DNA of 64,000 nt from Novosphingobium sp. Fuku2-ISO-50 (GTDB lineage: Bacteria > Pseudomonadota > Alphaproteobacteria > Sphingomonadales > Sphingomonadaceae): the NCBI RefSeq assembly GCF_001519055.1, contig NZ_KQ954285.1:372001-436000 (forward strand), read 5' to 3'. Shown here piece by piece: positions 9,209 through 17,540 of the stretch. The translations under genes were made by a program, and so were the position numbers. Under the pieces are notes generated by a model. That model saw only the letters and a list, made by a program, of their open reading frames with translations. It was not told the origin of the DNA and searched no databases. Within the stretch, counting starts at the first letter, position 1. Every line of letters begins with the position of its first letter.

Positions 9209-11200
9209 TCACGTCAGGCCGCGCGCGATCAGCAATTCGCCGACTGCGCGGTGCGCCATGTCGATCGCGGCATTGGTAAAGGCCTGCGCCGCCGAATCTG
9301 CATTGGCGATGGCAATCCGCCCCCACGGCTGGCGACCGATGACATGGGGCCGGTCGCGTTCGGGCAGATCGGGATCGCCCAGCGTGTCATACGTATAGGC
9401 ATAGCCGTGCGGCCAGCGGTTGACCGTGATCGCCAGAATGTCGCGATGATGATCAAAGCCCGCCGGGCCCAGCATCGCCTGCAATTGTGCGCGCACTTCG
9501 CGCTCGCTGACCGCAAACGGCGTCGCCAGCATGTCGGCGCGCCCGGCGCGGTTCTGATCGCGGCGCGGCAGGCCGGGGGCATTGGGATTGCGGATCAGCT
9601 TGACCACTGCCGGGTCATCGATGCTGCCCGGCCCGGCATAGCCGCCGATCGTGATCGCCTGATCGCAATAGAGCACGCTGTGATAGCCGAACGGCGCCTC
9701 GATCGTGCGCACGCCCAGCGTATGCAGCGCGCGCGTATTGCGCAACAGGACGCTGGTATACTGCATCGGCACTTTGCTGGCATAACGCAGCGCCTCGCGC
9801 TGGAGCGCGGGCAATTCGGGCACCATGAACGGAATGATATTGTTGAAACAGGCGAGCACCACACCCGCCGCCGTGACGCTGGCCCGGCTGCCGTCGGGGC
9901 GGGCATAGACCACGCGCACCGCCTTTTCGACGGTCGTCGGCACGACGCCCGTCTCTCCTCCTTCGCAATGCTCGACTCGCACGACTATGCTCGACAGACG
10001 GATGCGCACCGGATTGGTCGGCACATCAAGCCGGGCATAGTCGGCCCGCGCGGCGACCACGCTGTCCATGTCGCGCGCATCGGGGATGGCATCGGGCACC
10101 AGCCGATTGACCAGCAACCGCGCGATCGAGGCATTGCCGTCGGGAAAATGGAAATTGTCGCTTTCCGCCTCGATCGCCTCGGCGATGTCCATGCCGGCGA
10201 AACCCGGCGCATGGTTGCGCATCGCGACCCACGCCGGAACGGTGTCGACGCGCATGTTGTTGCGATAGCCCTGCCCCGCGAAATAGCGCAGCGCCTCTTC
10301 GCCAAGGCCGACATGACGGACAAGGAAATCCTTGTAGCTGATCTTTTTGAGCGCCTGCGCGCGGGCCTCGGGCGTGAGGCCGGGCAGCCAGTCGCGCTTT
10401 TCGACATGGAGCCGGATCAGTTGCGCACGCGCAGTCGGCGACAGCGGCGCTTCGGCAAAGACAGCTTCCCACGGCCGCTTGCCAAGCCCCGCGACCAGTC
10501 GGTCGGCACCGAAATGCGCCTTGTCGAAGAATACGCCCCGGCCCATCCCGGCAAACACCGTGTTCGACCGGTCATAGCGGGCCTGCGTGGTCGGATCGAT
10601 GCCCAACTCGGCGAGCAGCCCCTTGGCCGTATAGCTATAGGGAAACGGCGATTCGATGCTCATCGTGCCGCCGTAGGAAACCACCGTGCGGCCATCGACG
10701 CGGAATTCGTTGCGCTTGGCATGGCCGCCGAAATCGTCGTGGTTGTCGAGGATCAGGATTTTCTGCCCGGCACCCAGCGCACGGCGCCAGAAATGCGCCG
10801 CCGACAGCCCGGAAATGCCCCCGCCGACAACGACAAGGTCATAGTGTTCGCCGGTATCGGCCGCGCTGACCGGGCCGGAAAAGCCACCGTCGCGAACATC
10901 GTGCGCGACTTCGAAACTGCCGGGATACTGCCCGCGCAAACCCGTGCGCAGCGGGGGATAGACCGCCGGGCCAGCCGCCCCGCCACCAGATGCTCCGCCA
11001 CCAGATGCTCCGCCACCAGCCGCGCTGGCGGCGACCGGCGCCGCGCCTGCCGCCTGTGCGGGCTCTGCACCGATCAGCCCCAGGATTGTCCCCGCGCTGA
11101 CTCCGCCGAGAAAGTCGCGGCGGTCGATACGCGGCAGAGGCGGTGTCGCAGCATCACCGGTGGTGCCGAAAAAGTTGGCGGATTTGCTGTCCTTGGTCAT
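9209..11200 (-). CDS. Tat-exported spermidine dehydrogenase-like flavoprotein (copy 1)
   Basis: A 663-residue FAD-dependent amine-oxidoreductase-like protein. A twin-arginine signal (RIDRRDFLGG then a hydrophobic stretch ending AQA) predicts folded export to the periplasm. The FAD fold is LVVVGGGISGLSAAHF, followed by the characteristic LDNHDDFGGHAKRNEF block shared with proteins annotated as spermidine dehydrogenase SpdH. A low-complexity GGGASGGGASGGGAAG linker sits after the signal. The start is 11200 or 11203; AGGATCG lies just upstream. The gene is divergent from a paralog at 11377. The polyamine genes nearby support a polyamine substrate, which is inference; no heme motif is seen in the chain. 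Confidence 0.8.
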   Translation of the reverse strand: MTKDSKSANFFGTTGDAATPPLPRIDRRDFLGGVSAGTILGLIGAEPAQAAGAAPVAASAAGGGASGGGASGGGAAGPAVYPPLRTGLRGQYPGSFEVAHDVRDGGFSGPVSAADTGEHYDLVVVGGGISGLSAAHFWRRALGAGQKILILDNHDDFGGHAKRNEFRVDGRTVVSYGGTMSIESPFPYSYTAKGLLAELGIDPTTQARYDRSNTVFAGMGRGVFFDKAHFGADRLVAGLGKRPWEAVFAEAPLSPTARAQLIRLHVEKRDWLPGLTPEARAQALKKISYKDFLVRHVGLGEEALRYFAGQGYRNNMRVDTVPAWVAMRNHAPGFAGMDIAEAIEAESDNFHFPDGNASIARLLVNRLVPDAIPDARDMDSVVAARADYARLDVPTNPVRIRLSSIVVRVEHCEGGETGVVPTTVEKAVRVVYARPDGSRASVTAAGVVLACFNNIIPFMVPELPALQREALRYASKVPMQYTSVLLRNTRALHTLGVRTIEAPFGYHSVLYCDQAITIGGYAGPGSIDDPAVVKLIRNPNAPGLPRRDQNRAGRADMLATPFAVSEREVRAQLQAMLGPAGFDHHRDILAITVNRWPHGYAYTYDTLGDPDLPERDRPHVIGRQPWGRIAIANADSAAQAFTNAAIDMAHRAVGELLIARGLT

Positions 11201-11376
11201 CATCGATCCTGAAAAGGGTGCCGGGTGGCGTTGACAGGGTATGCCCCCCTCGCAGACAGTATTGGGGCATTTGCGGCGCAACATGCCTCACCACCGAGAC
11301 CTTGCCCATCCCGCACAACGACGGCGACCCATCCTTTTTCAGAACAGGGAGCGGCGACCGCGACAAGGACATGACC

Positions 11377-13422
11377 ATGACCGACCATAGCGCCGAAGAC
11401 CGCAGGCTGGGTATGGCCGCCCCGATCCAGCGACGCGATTTCCTCAATGGCGTGCTCGTCGGCACCGGCGCTGTGGCAGCGGGCCTTGCCGGAGGGCTGT
11501 CTGCGCATGCGGCGGCGCTGACCGGGACCGGGACCGGCGTCGGCCCGGTAAAGGCGGGCCTCGATCCCTATCCTCCGGCGCGGACCGGCATGCGCGGCGC
11601 ACACCCCGGCGCGTTTGAAAATGCCCACGCCTTGCGCGACGGCACCCTGCCGCTGGCGGGCGCTGTGGATCAGGGCGAAGTCTATGATCTGGTGATCGTC
11701 GGCGGCGGCCTGTCGGGGCTGAGCGCGGCGCATTTTTACCACAAGGCGATGGGCCACAAGGCAATGGGGACGGGCCAAAAAGTGCTCGTGCTCGACAACC
11801 ACGACGATTTCGGCGGCCATGCCAAGCGCAACGAATTCGTCGTCAATGGCAAGACGATCGTCTGCAACGGCGGCACGCTCAATATCGAAAGCCCCGAACG
11901 CTATAATCCCTGGGCAAAAAGCGTGCTCGACGACATTGGCCTCGATCTTGACCGCTATCGCACGGCCAACACCGCCAACCGCCATCTCTATGCCGATCTC
12001 GGCCTGTCCGCCGCCTTTGCCTTTGACCGCGAGACATTTGGCAAGGCGACCCACGGCAAGGACAGCGTCGTGCGCCTGCCCAAGGGGCATTTCTACGGCT
12101 TCAATGCCGAAGTGATCGATGCCGCGCCGATCGGTGACAAGGCCAGGGCAGCGCTGCACCGCCTGACCGCAAAGGATCAGCCCGATTACCTGCCCGGCCT
12201 GTCGGTGGCCGCCAAAAAGGACTGGCTGGCCCGGCATTCGTTCCGCGAATTCCTGATCGACAAGGCGGGGCTCGACGAAGAGGCCTATTGGTTCTTTCAG
12301 GACATGGGCTGCGGCACGTTTTGCGTCGGCGGCGATGCCACGCCCGCGCTGTTCGGCTGGGTCCAGGGCTATCCCGGCTTTTCCGGCATGGGGCTTGGCG
12401 ATGTGCCCGAAGGGCTGTTTGCCGACTTGCCCGGCGGACAGCACGGACGACAGAAAGAGGGCCCCGATGCGGTCCATTTCCCCGACGGCAATGCGACCGT
12501 CGCCCGCGCGCTCGTCGCAAAGCTGATCCCGGCGGCGACCGGGGCGCGGTCGATGGAGGATTTCGGGATGGCGCACATCGCCTATGACGCGCTCGACCGC
12601 CCGGAAAGCCCGACCCGCATCCGCCTGTCGAGCATTGTCGTCCATGTCGAACATCTGGGCGATCCGGCCAAGGCCGACGAAGTCGCCGTGCGCTACATCA
12701 ACGGCGGCGCGTTGAAGCAAGTGCGCGCCAAAGCGGTGATCCTCGCCAGCTGGAACATGATGATCCCCTATATCATGCCCGAATTGCCGCAGGCGCAGAA
12801 GGATGCCCTCGCTTACGGAGTCAAAGGCCCGCTCGTCTATACCAGCGTCGCGCTGACCAACTGGCGCGCGTTCAAAAGCCTTGGCGTCGCGCGGTTCGAT
12901 TGCCCGACGATGTTTCACAATGAAGTCGGGCTGACCGAAGCGGCGACGCTGGGTGGGCTGACTCATGCCTCGTCTCCCGACGAGCCGGTCGTCGCGCATC
13001 TTGTCAAATATTGCACCAAACCCGGCCTGCCGCGCCGCGATCAGCACCGTGCCGCGCGCGCCGACCTGCTTGCCACCAGTTTTGAAACCTTCGAGCGCGA
13101 AACCCGCGCGCAATTGCAGCGGCTGCTCGGCCCCGGCGGCTTCGACGCGCGGCGCGACATCGCCGCGATCACGGTCAACCGCTGGCCGCACGGCTATGCC
13201 TATACCTACAACAGCCTCTATGACCCGGTCGAATGGGTCTATAGCGAAACGCCGACGCGCCCTTGCGTCGTCGGGCGCCAACCCTTTGGCCTCGTCTCGA
13301 TCGCCAACAGTGACGCCGCCGCCAGCCCGCACACCGACGCCGCCATGCTCGAAGCCCATCGCGCAGTGCAGGAAGTGATCGAACGCAAGACCTACCCCTT
13401 CACGCCCCGTCGCATCGGATAA
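11377..13422 (+). CDS. Tat-exported spermidine dehydrogenase-like flavoprotein (copy 2)
   Basis: A 681-residue paralog of the divergent gene. The ATG at 11377 is chosen because AAGGA lies 7 nt upstream. The twin-arginine signal is IQRRDFLNGVLVGTGAVAAG with cleavage near AHA. It shares the blocks VIVGGGLSGLSAAHF, LDNHDDFGGHAKRNEF, VHFPDGNATVAR and NRWPHGYAYTYN with copy 1, but has insertions, for example GHKAMGHKAMG after the FAD motif and a GGQHGRQKEG loop. Predicted role is periplasmic oxidation of a polyamine or related amine with electrons passed to a respiratory carrier. The stop codon lies within a 15-bp tandem repeat. Confidence 0.8.
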   Translation: MTDHSAEDRRLGMAAPIQRRDFLNGVLVGTGAVAAGLAGGLSAHAAALTGTGTGVGPVKAGLDPYPPARTGMRGAHPGAFENAHALRDGTLPLAGAVDQGEVYDLVIVGGGLSGLSAAHFYHKAMGHKAMGTGQKVLVLDNHDDFGGHAKRNEFVVNGKTIVCNGGTLNIESPERYNPWAKSVLDDIGLDLDRYRTANTANRHLYADLGLSAAFAFDRETFGKATHGKDSVVRLPKGHFYGFNAEVIDAAPIGDKARAALHRLTAKDQPDYLPGLSVAAKKDWLARHSFREFLIDKAGLDEEAYWFFQDMGCGTFCVGGDATPALFGWVQGYPGFSGMGLGDVPEGLFADLPGGQHGRQKEGPDAVHFPDGNATVARALVAKLIPAATGARSMEDFGMAHIAYDALDRPESPTRIRLSSIVVHVEHLGDPAKADEVAVRYINGGALKQVRAKAVILASWNMMIPYIMPELPQAQKDALAYGVKGPLVYTSVALTNWRAFKSLGVARFDCPTMFHNEVGLTEAATLGGLTHASSPDEPVVAHLVKYCTKPGLPRRDQHRAARADLLATSFETFERETRAQLQRLLGPGGFDARRDIAAITVNRWPHGYAYTYNSLYDPVEWVYSETPTRPCVVGRQPFGLVSIANSDAAASPHTDAAMLEAHRAVQEVIERKTYPFTPRRIG

Positions 13423-13453
13423 AGCCGCATCGGATAAAGCCGCATCGGATAAA
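13411..13453. repeat. 15-bp tandem repeat spanning the stop codon
   Basis: Three copies of GCCGCATCGGATAAA (the first lacking two 5' bases) follow head to tail. The TAA inside the first copy is the stop codon of the upstream flavoprotein, so the other copies carry further in-frame stops. This looks like replication slippage, not a regulatory array. Confidence 0.8.
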
Positions 13454-13534
13454 AATGGTTCGATCGCGGCGCCGACACCCCCCCGGGTATCGACGCCGCG
13501 ATCCTCAACATCAGGGCATCGCGCACCCCATTGG

Positions 13535-13684
13535 CTATGCAGCCCCGCGCGACGCCGGCTGCTGTTGAGTCACGCAATGGATGTTGCCGCCGCCCAGCAG
13601 AATTTCGCGGGATGGCAGCATGACACTCTCACGCGTGGAAAAGATTCGATCGAGGATCGCTTTGACCGCAGCATCGGTCGACAT
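13535..13684 (-). pseudogene. C-terminal remnant of agmatine deiminase
   Basis: About 49 codons translate to a stretch ending [19 protein letters not shown], which matches the C-terminal active-site segment of agmatine deiminase (peptidyl-arginine deiminase fold), including the catalytic-type cysteine in GNIHC. The catalytic core normally found upstream in a protein of about 350-370 residues is absent: the open frame continues to 13894 but that sequence has no resemblance to the family. Agmatine deiminase makes N-carbamoylputrescine, so the remnant fits its polyamine-catabolism surroundings. Recognition rests on this one motif-rich segment. Confidence 0.65.
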
Positions 13685-13945
13685 GGCCAAAGCGGGCGAC
13701 GGGTTCGACACTGAGGGATTCAGCCTTGCATTGCACTGTTGGACAAGCGAGCAATAAGGTTCGCTACACAGTATTGGCCGGTCGATCAATTGCTTCGTTG
13801 GGACGCGTATCCCGGCATCGAGCAACGATGTCCGCGCCCCCTCGCAAGCGCCTGAAACCCGATGACCGACGCGCTGATCGAACCCGACCGCCACGCGATT
13901 GCGCGCGGCATGGTCATCGCCGGGGTGGAACCGGGCCTGGGCCTG

Positions 13946-14207
13946 ATACCAAGGTGCGTTGATCCTGACCCATGAGGATTTCCATTCCCGTTCGCTGGCG
14001 AGAAGGAGCGGCGAAGGCGATGTGGTTCATCGTCGAGCCGTTCCGCCGAAGTCCAGCGGACGGGAATGGAAGCCCTGCGGGCGGCTTCTGGCGGCCCACA
14101 GCAGCGTCGTGGGCTCGGAACGATGAACCACATCGCCCCTTCGCCCACTTCTCGCTGTGAACCGCCAGAAGCCGTCCTCATGGGTCAGGATCACCGCACC
14201 TTGGTAT
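13946..14207. repeat. 262-bp foldback element with 33-bp terminal inverted repeats
   Basis: The ends 13946-13978 and 14175-14207 are inverted copies with one mismatch, starting ATACCAAGGTGCG and ending CGCACCTTGGTAT. Inside, further inverted blocks pair: CATTCCCGT with ACGGGAATG, and GATGTGGTTCATCGT with ACGATGAACCACATC. The whole unit can therefore fold on itself. It has no convincing coding capacity. It resembles a MITE or other non-autonomous palindromic element; no clear target-site duplication is visible. It lies between the agmatine deiminase remnant and a small conserved gene. Confidence 0.75.
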
Positions 14208-14254
14208 GACACGGGAACTTGCCGCCGACCGGCCGGAGGTATAGCGCGGACACC

Positions 14255-14596
14255 ATGGCCAAAGCTGATCGTCTCGAACGCCTTGATACCCGCCGCATCG
14301 ACCTCGAGGCGGATTACACCGCCGCGTTGATCGAGGCGCTGAAAGTCACCGCTGCAGGCAAATGGGGCCTGTTCGACCACAAGGCCGATCGCGTCGCGCG
14401 CGCAGCAACAGCGCCGGTCATCGAGCATCTCTCCGAGCTTGGCGAAGCCATCGATGCAGCGCGCGACCAGCTCGACATGGAACCTTTCGCGCTTCATCAC
14501 GAATTTCTCGCCGCACGCGGCCCGGTCAGCCCGCAAGCCGTGGGCGAACCCAAACAGGCACAGGCCTGGCTGGCGCGACTGACCGCGCCAGCCTGA
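14255..14596 (+). CDS. small conserved hypothetical protein
   Basis: A 113-residue soluble, helical protein with no signal peptide or membrane segment. I recognise the general pattern (RLDTRRIDLEADYTAAL, GLFDH, then GPVSPQAVGEPKQAQAWL) as that of a small hypothetical protein recurring in sphingomonads, but no function is known to me. The ATG at 14255 is chosen over a TTG at 14219; a GGAGG lies about 15 nt upstream, farther than usual. It is convergent with gabD and shares a terminator hairpin with it. Confidence 0.65.
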   Translation: MAKADRLERLDTRRIDLEADYTAALIEALKVTAAGKWGLFDHKADRVARAATAPVIEHLSELGEAIDAARDQLDMEPFALHHEFLAARGPVSPQAVGEPKQAQAWLARLTAPA

Positions 14597-14605
14597 AAAG
14601 GAAAA

Positions 14606-14632
14606 CCCCGGGACCGACTGGCGGCCCCGGGG
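14606..14632 (-). terminator. terminator between the small hypothetical gene and gabD
   Basis: CCCCGGGACC pairs with GGCCCCGGGG. Read on the minus strand the hairpin is followed by TTTTCCTTTT, so it should stop gabT-gabD transcripts. On the plus strand no U-tract follows. Confidence 0.7.
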
Positions 14633-14657
14633 CGGGATCAGGCCTGGTGTCGGCGGG

Positions 14658-16136
14658 TTAAATCGCCAAACAGGCCAGCTTGATTTCCAGATAGTCGTCG
14701 AGGCCAAGGTGCGAACCTTCGCGGCCCAGCCCGGATTCCTTGACGCCGCCAAACGGGGCGACTTCGGTCGAGATGATCCCGGTGTTGAACCCGACCATGC
14801 CGTATTCGAGCGATTCCATCAGGCGCCACTGACGCGGCGCGCTGGCGGTGTAGACATAGGCGGCAAGGCCCGCGCGCGTGTCATTGGCATAATGCACCGC
14901 TTGCGCTTCGTCGCTGAACCGGATCAGCCCGGCGAGCGGACCGAAAGTTTCCTCGCGCACCAACAAGGCGTCGGGCGCCACATTGACCAGCACCGTGGGG
15001 TGATAGAAGCGGTCGCCCGCCGCATGCGGCTCGCCCCCGGTCAACACGCGCGCACCATGGGCCAGGGCATCGGCGACATGCGCCGCGACTTTGGCAACGG
15101 CCCGCCCGTCGATCAGCGGACCCTGCTCGGTCGGACCGGCAAGACCATGACCGACGCGATAAGTCGCAACCCGCGCCGCCAGTTTTTCGGCAAATGCGTC
15201 ATAGACCGCGTCATGGACGTAGAGCCGATTGGCGCAGACGCACGTCTGGCCGGTGTTGCGGAATTTCGACGCCAGCGCGCCTTCGACCGCCGCATCGAGA
15301 TCGGCATCCTCGAACACGATGAACGGCGCATTGCCGCCGAGTTCGAGACTGACCCGCTTGACCGTCGAAGCACACTGCGCAGCGAGCAGCTTGCCCACCG
15401 GAGTCGATCCGGTGAACGTGAATTTCGCCACGCGCGGATCGCCGGTCAGCACGCCGCCGATGGCTTTGGCTTCGCCCGTCACCACGCTCAGCACGCCCGC
15501 CGGAACGCCCGCTTCTTCGGCCAGGACCGCCAGCGCCAGCGCCGAATACGGCGTCAGCTCGGACGGCTTGACCACGAACGTGCAGCCCACGGCCAGCGCC
15601 GGCCCCGCCTTGCGCGTGATCATCGCCAGCGGAAAGTTCCACGGGGTGATCGCGCCGACCACGCCGACCGGCTGACGCGTGACGACGAGGCGACGATCGG
15701 CCATGTGCGGCGTCAGCACTTCGCCGCGCACCCGGCGCGCCTCTTCGGCAAACCATTCGAGGAACGCGGCGGCATAAACCACTTCGCCCCGCGCTTCGGC
15801 CAGCGGCTTGCCCTGTTCGGCCGTCATGATCAGCGCCAGATCGTCGGCATGGGCCATCATCAGTTCGGCCCAGCGCCGCAGCACGGCGCCGCGTTCCTTG
15901 CCGGTCTTGGCACGCCAGCCGGCAAACGCGGCATGGGCGGCGGTCACCGCTTCATCGGCCTCGGCCGCACCGAAATCGGGGACATGCCCGATCACCTCTC
16001 CGGTCGCGGGATTATCGACCGCGATCGTGCGATCCGACGTGCGCCACGCGCCTGCGACGAACGCCGCCTCGCGCCACAAGTCGGGCCGCGCAAGATCGGG
16101 CCGCGACTTTACCGCGAGAGTGGCCGGCGCGTTCAC
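14658..16136 (-). CDS. gabD: succinate-semialdehyde dehydrogenase
   Basis: A 492-residue aldehyde dehydrogenase that oxidises succinate semialdehyde to succinate, the second step of GABA catabolism. The TPWNFPLAMITRK motif, the general base E265 (SLELGGNAPF) and the catalytic C299 (NTGQTCVCANR) are present; the double-cysteine and NAPFIVFEDAD context is typical of GabD-type enzymes. The start is a GTG at 16136 that overlaps the gabT TGA as GTGA, so translation is coupled; an upstream extension to 16259 lies within gabT. The substrate is supported by coupling to gabT. Confidence 0.92.
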   Translation of the reverse strand: MNAPATLAVKSRPDLARPDLWREAAFVAGAWRTSDRTIAVDNPATGEVIGHVPDFGAAEADEAVTAAHAAFAGWRAKTGKERGAVLRRWAELMMAHADDLALIMTAEQGKPLAEARGEVVYAAAFLEWFAEEARRVRGEVLTPHMADRRLVVTRQPVGVVGAITPWNFPLAMITRKAGPALAVGCTFVVKPSELTPYSALALAVLAEEAGVPAGVLSVVTGEAKAIGGVLTGDPRVAKFTFTGSTPVGKLLAAQCASTVKRVSLELGGNAPFIVFEDADLDAAVEGALASKFRNTGQTCVCANRLYVHDAVYDAFAEKLAARVATYRVGHGLAGPTEQGPLIDGRAVAKVAAHVADALAHGARVLTGGEPHAAGDRFYHPTVLVNVAPDALLVREETFGPLAGLIRFSDEAQAVHYANDTRAGLAAYVYTASAPRQWRLMESLEYGMVGFNTGIISTEVAPFGGVKESGLGREGSHLGLDDYLEIKLACLAI

Positions 16137-17419
16137 GCCGTGACCTTTCCGGCGACTTTGGCGAGCGAGGCTTCGATGATGTCGAGCCCTTCGTCGATGA
16201 TCGCATCCGACGCGGTCAGCGGCACGAGGATGCGGATGGTTTCGCCCTTGGTGCCGCACGACAGCAGGATAAGCCCCGCTTCGAGCGCCGCGACCGTCAC
16301 GGCCTTGGCCATGGCGCCGTCGGTTTCGCCCGCCGCATTGGTCACGTCAAAGCCGACCATCGCGCCAAGCCCGCGCAGATTGGCCACCGGCAGCCCGGCA
16401 GCGGCAAAGGCCTTGACCCGCGCGCCGATCCGTTCGCCGATCGCGGTCGACCGGTCGAGCAGCTTTTCCTCGTCGATCACATCGAGCACGGCAAGCGCGG
16501 CGACAGTGCCGAGCGGCGAGCCGCCATAGGTGCCGCCCAGACCGCCCGGATCGAGCGCATCCATCAGCGGCGCGCGGCCGATCAGACCCGACAGCGGAAA
16601 CCCGCCCGCCAGCGACTTGGCAATGCACACCAGATCGGGCTCGACACCGCTGTGTTCGATGCCGAACAGCTTGCCGGTGCGGCCAAAACCGGCCTGGACT
16701 TCGTCGGCGATCAGCAGGAAGCCATGCTGGTCGGCCAGCGCGCGCAGCGCTTCGAGGAATTCGGTCGGCGCGACGTGGAACCCGCCTTCGCCCTGCACCG
16801 GCTCGACGATCACTGCCGCGACGCGTTCGGGATCGACATCGGCGGCAAACAGATAGGCCAGCGCGGTCAGGCTGCGTTCGACAGTGTTGCCGTCGATCCC
16901 GGTGGGGAACGGCGCATGGAACACTTCGGGCGGCATCGGGCCGATCTTGCGCTTGTAGGGCGTGACTTTGCCGGTCATCGCCGAAGCGAGCAGCGTGCGG
17001 CCATGGAATGCGCCGGTAAAGGCGATCACCGCCGACCGACCGGTTGACGCGCGCGCGACCTTGATCGCGTTTTCGGTGGCTTCACCGCCGGTGGTGAAAA
17101 AGATCGTCTTGGCATCGCCCGAAAACGGCGCGCGCGCGTTCAGCCGCTCGGCCAGTTCGATATAGCTTTCATACGGGCTGACCTGAAACGCGGTATGCGA
17201 AAACCGGCCCAGCTGCGCTTCGACAGCGGCCATGACCTTGGGGTGACGGTGGCCGGTGTTGAGCACGGCGATACCGCCGGCAAAATCGACATAGCGGCGG
17301 CCTTCGACATCCCACAACTCGGCATTTTCGGCGCGGTCGGCATAGATCGCGGTGGACGAGGCAATGCCGCGCGGAACGGCGCGGTCGCGGCGGGCGGCAA
17401 GCGATGCATTGTCGGTCAT
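16133..17419 (-). CDS. gabT: 4-aminobutyrate aminotransferase
   Basis: A 428-residue class III PLP aminotransferase that moves the GABA amino group to 2-oxoglutarate, giving succinate semialdehyde. Visible motifs are FFTTGGEATENAIKVAR, FTGAFHGRTLLA, the VEPVQGEGGF strand, LLIADEVQAGFGRTG with D239, and PLP lysine K268 in CIAKSLAGGFPLSG. It is the first gene of the gabT-gabD operon and divergent from a LysR gene whose putative operator lies in the shared intergenic region. Confidence 0.93.
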   Translation of the reverse strand: MTDNASLAARRDRAVPRGIASSTAIYADRAENAELWDVEGRRYVDFAGGIAVLNTGHRHPKVMAAVEAQLGRFSHTAFQVSPYESYIELAERLNARAPFSGDAKTIFFTTGGEATENAIKVARASTGRSAVIAFTGAFHGRTLLASAMTGKVTPYKRKIGPMPPEVFHAPFPTGIDGNTVERSLTALAYLFAADVDPERVAAVIVEPVQGEGGFHVAPTEFLEALRALADQHGFLLIADEVQAGFGRTGKLFGIEHSGVEPDLVCIAKSLAGGFPLSGLIGRAPLMDALDPGGLGGTYGGSPLGTVAALAVLDVIDEEKLLDRSTAIGERIGARVKAFAAAGLPVANLRGLGAMVGFDVTNAAGETDGAMAKAVTVAALEAGLILLSCGTKGETIRILVPLTASDAIIDEGLDIIEASLAKVAGKVTA

Positions 17420-17501
17420 GGCAGAGCCTTTACGAAGTGAAACCGGGTGAATCCGAAACTGGCGACATTATGGCACCACTCGCTTGCGTCGTTAAGCCGA
17501 C

Positions 17502-17537
17502 AAATGGTAGCTAGGTGGTGATTCAGGGTTACCATTT
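17502..17537. promoter_or_regulatory. AAATGGTA/TACCATTT dyad, candidate LysR operator
   Basis: A perfect 8-bp inverted repeat with a 20-bp spacer lies in the 121-bp divergent region between gabT and the LysR gene. The right arm ends 3 bp before the lysR ATG, where a ribosome binding site would normally be, so binding there could also repress lysR itself. Assignment to this regulator is inferred from position. Confidence 0.55.
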
Positions 17538-17540
17538 ATC

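Noticed and set aside
13411..13453. Possible CRISPR-like array
   Set aside because: Three directly adjoining 15-bp copies with no spacers; this is a simple tandem repeat.
13862..13975. 37-codon plus-strand frame running into the foldback element
   Set aside because: It starts well ([12 protein letters not shown]) but has no recognised relatives and ends inside the element; too little evidence to call a gene.
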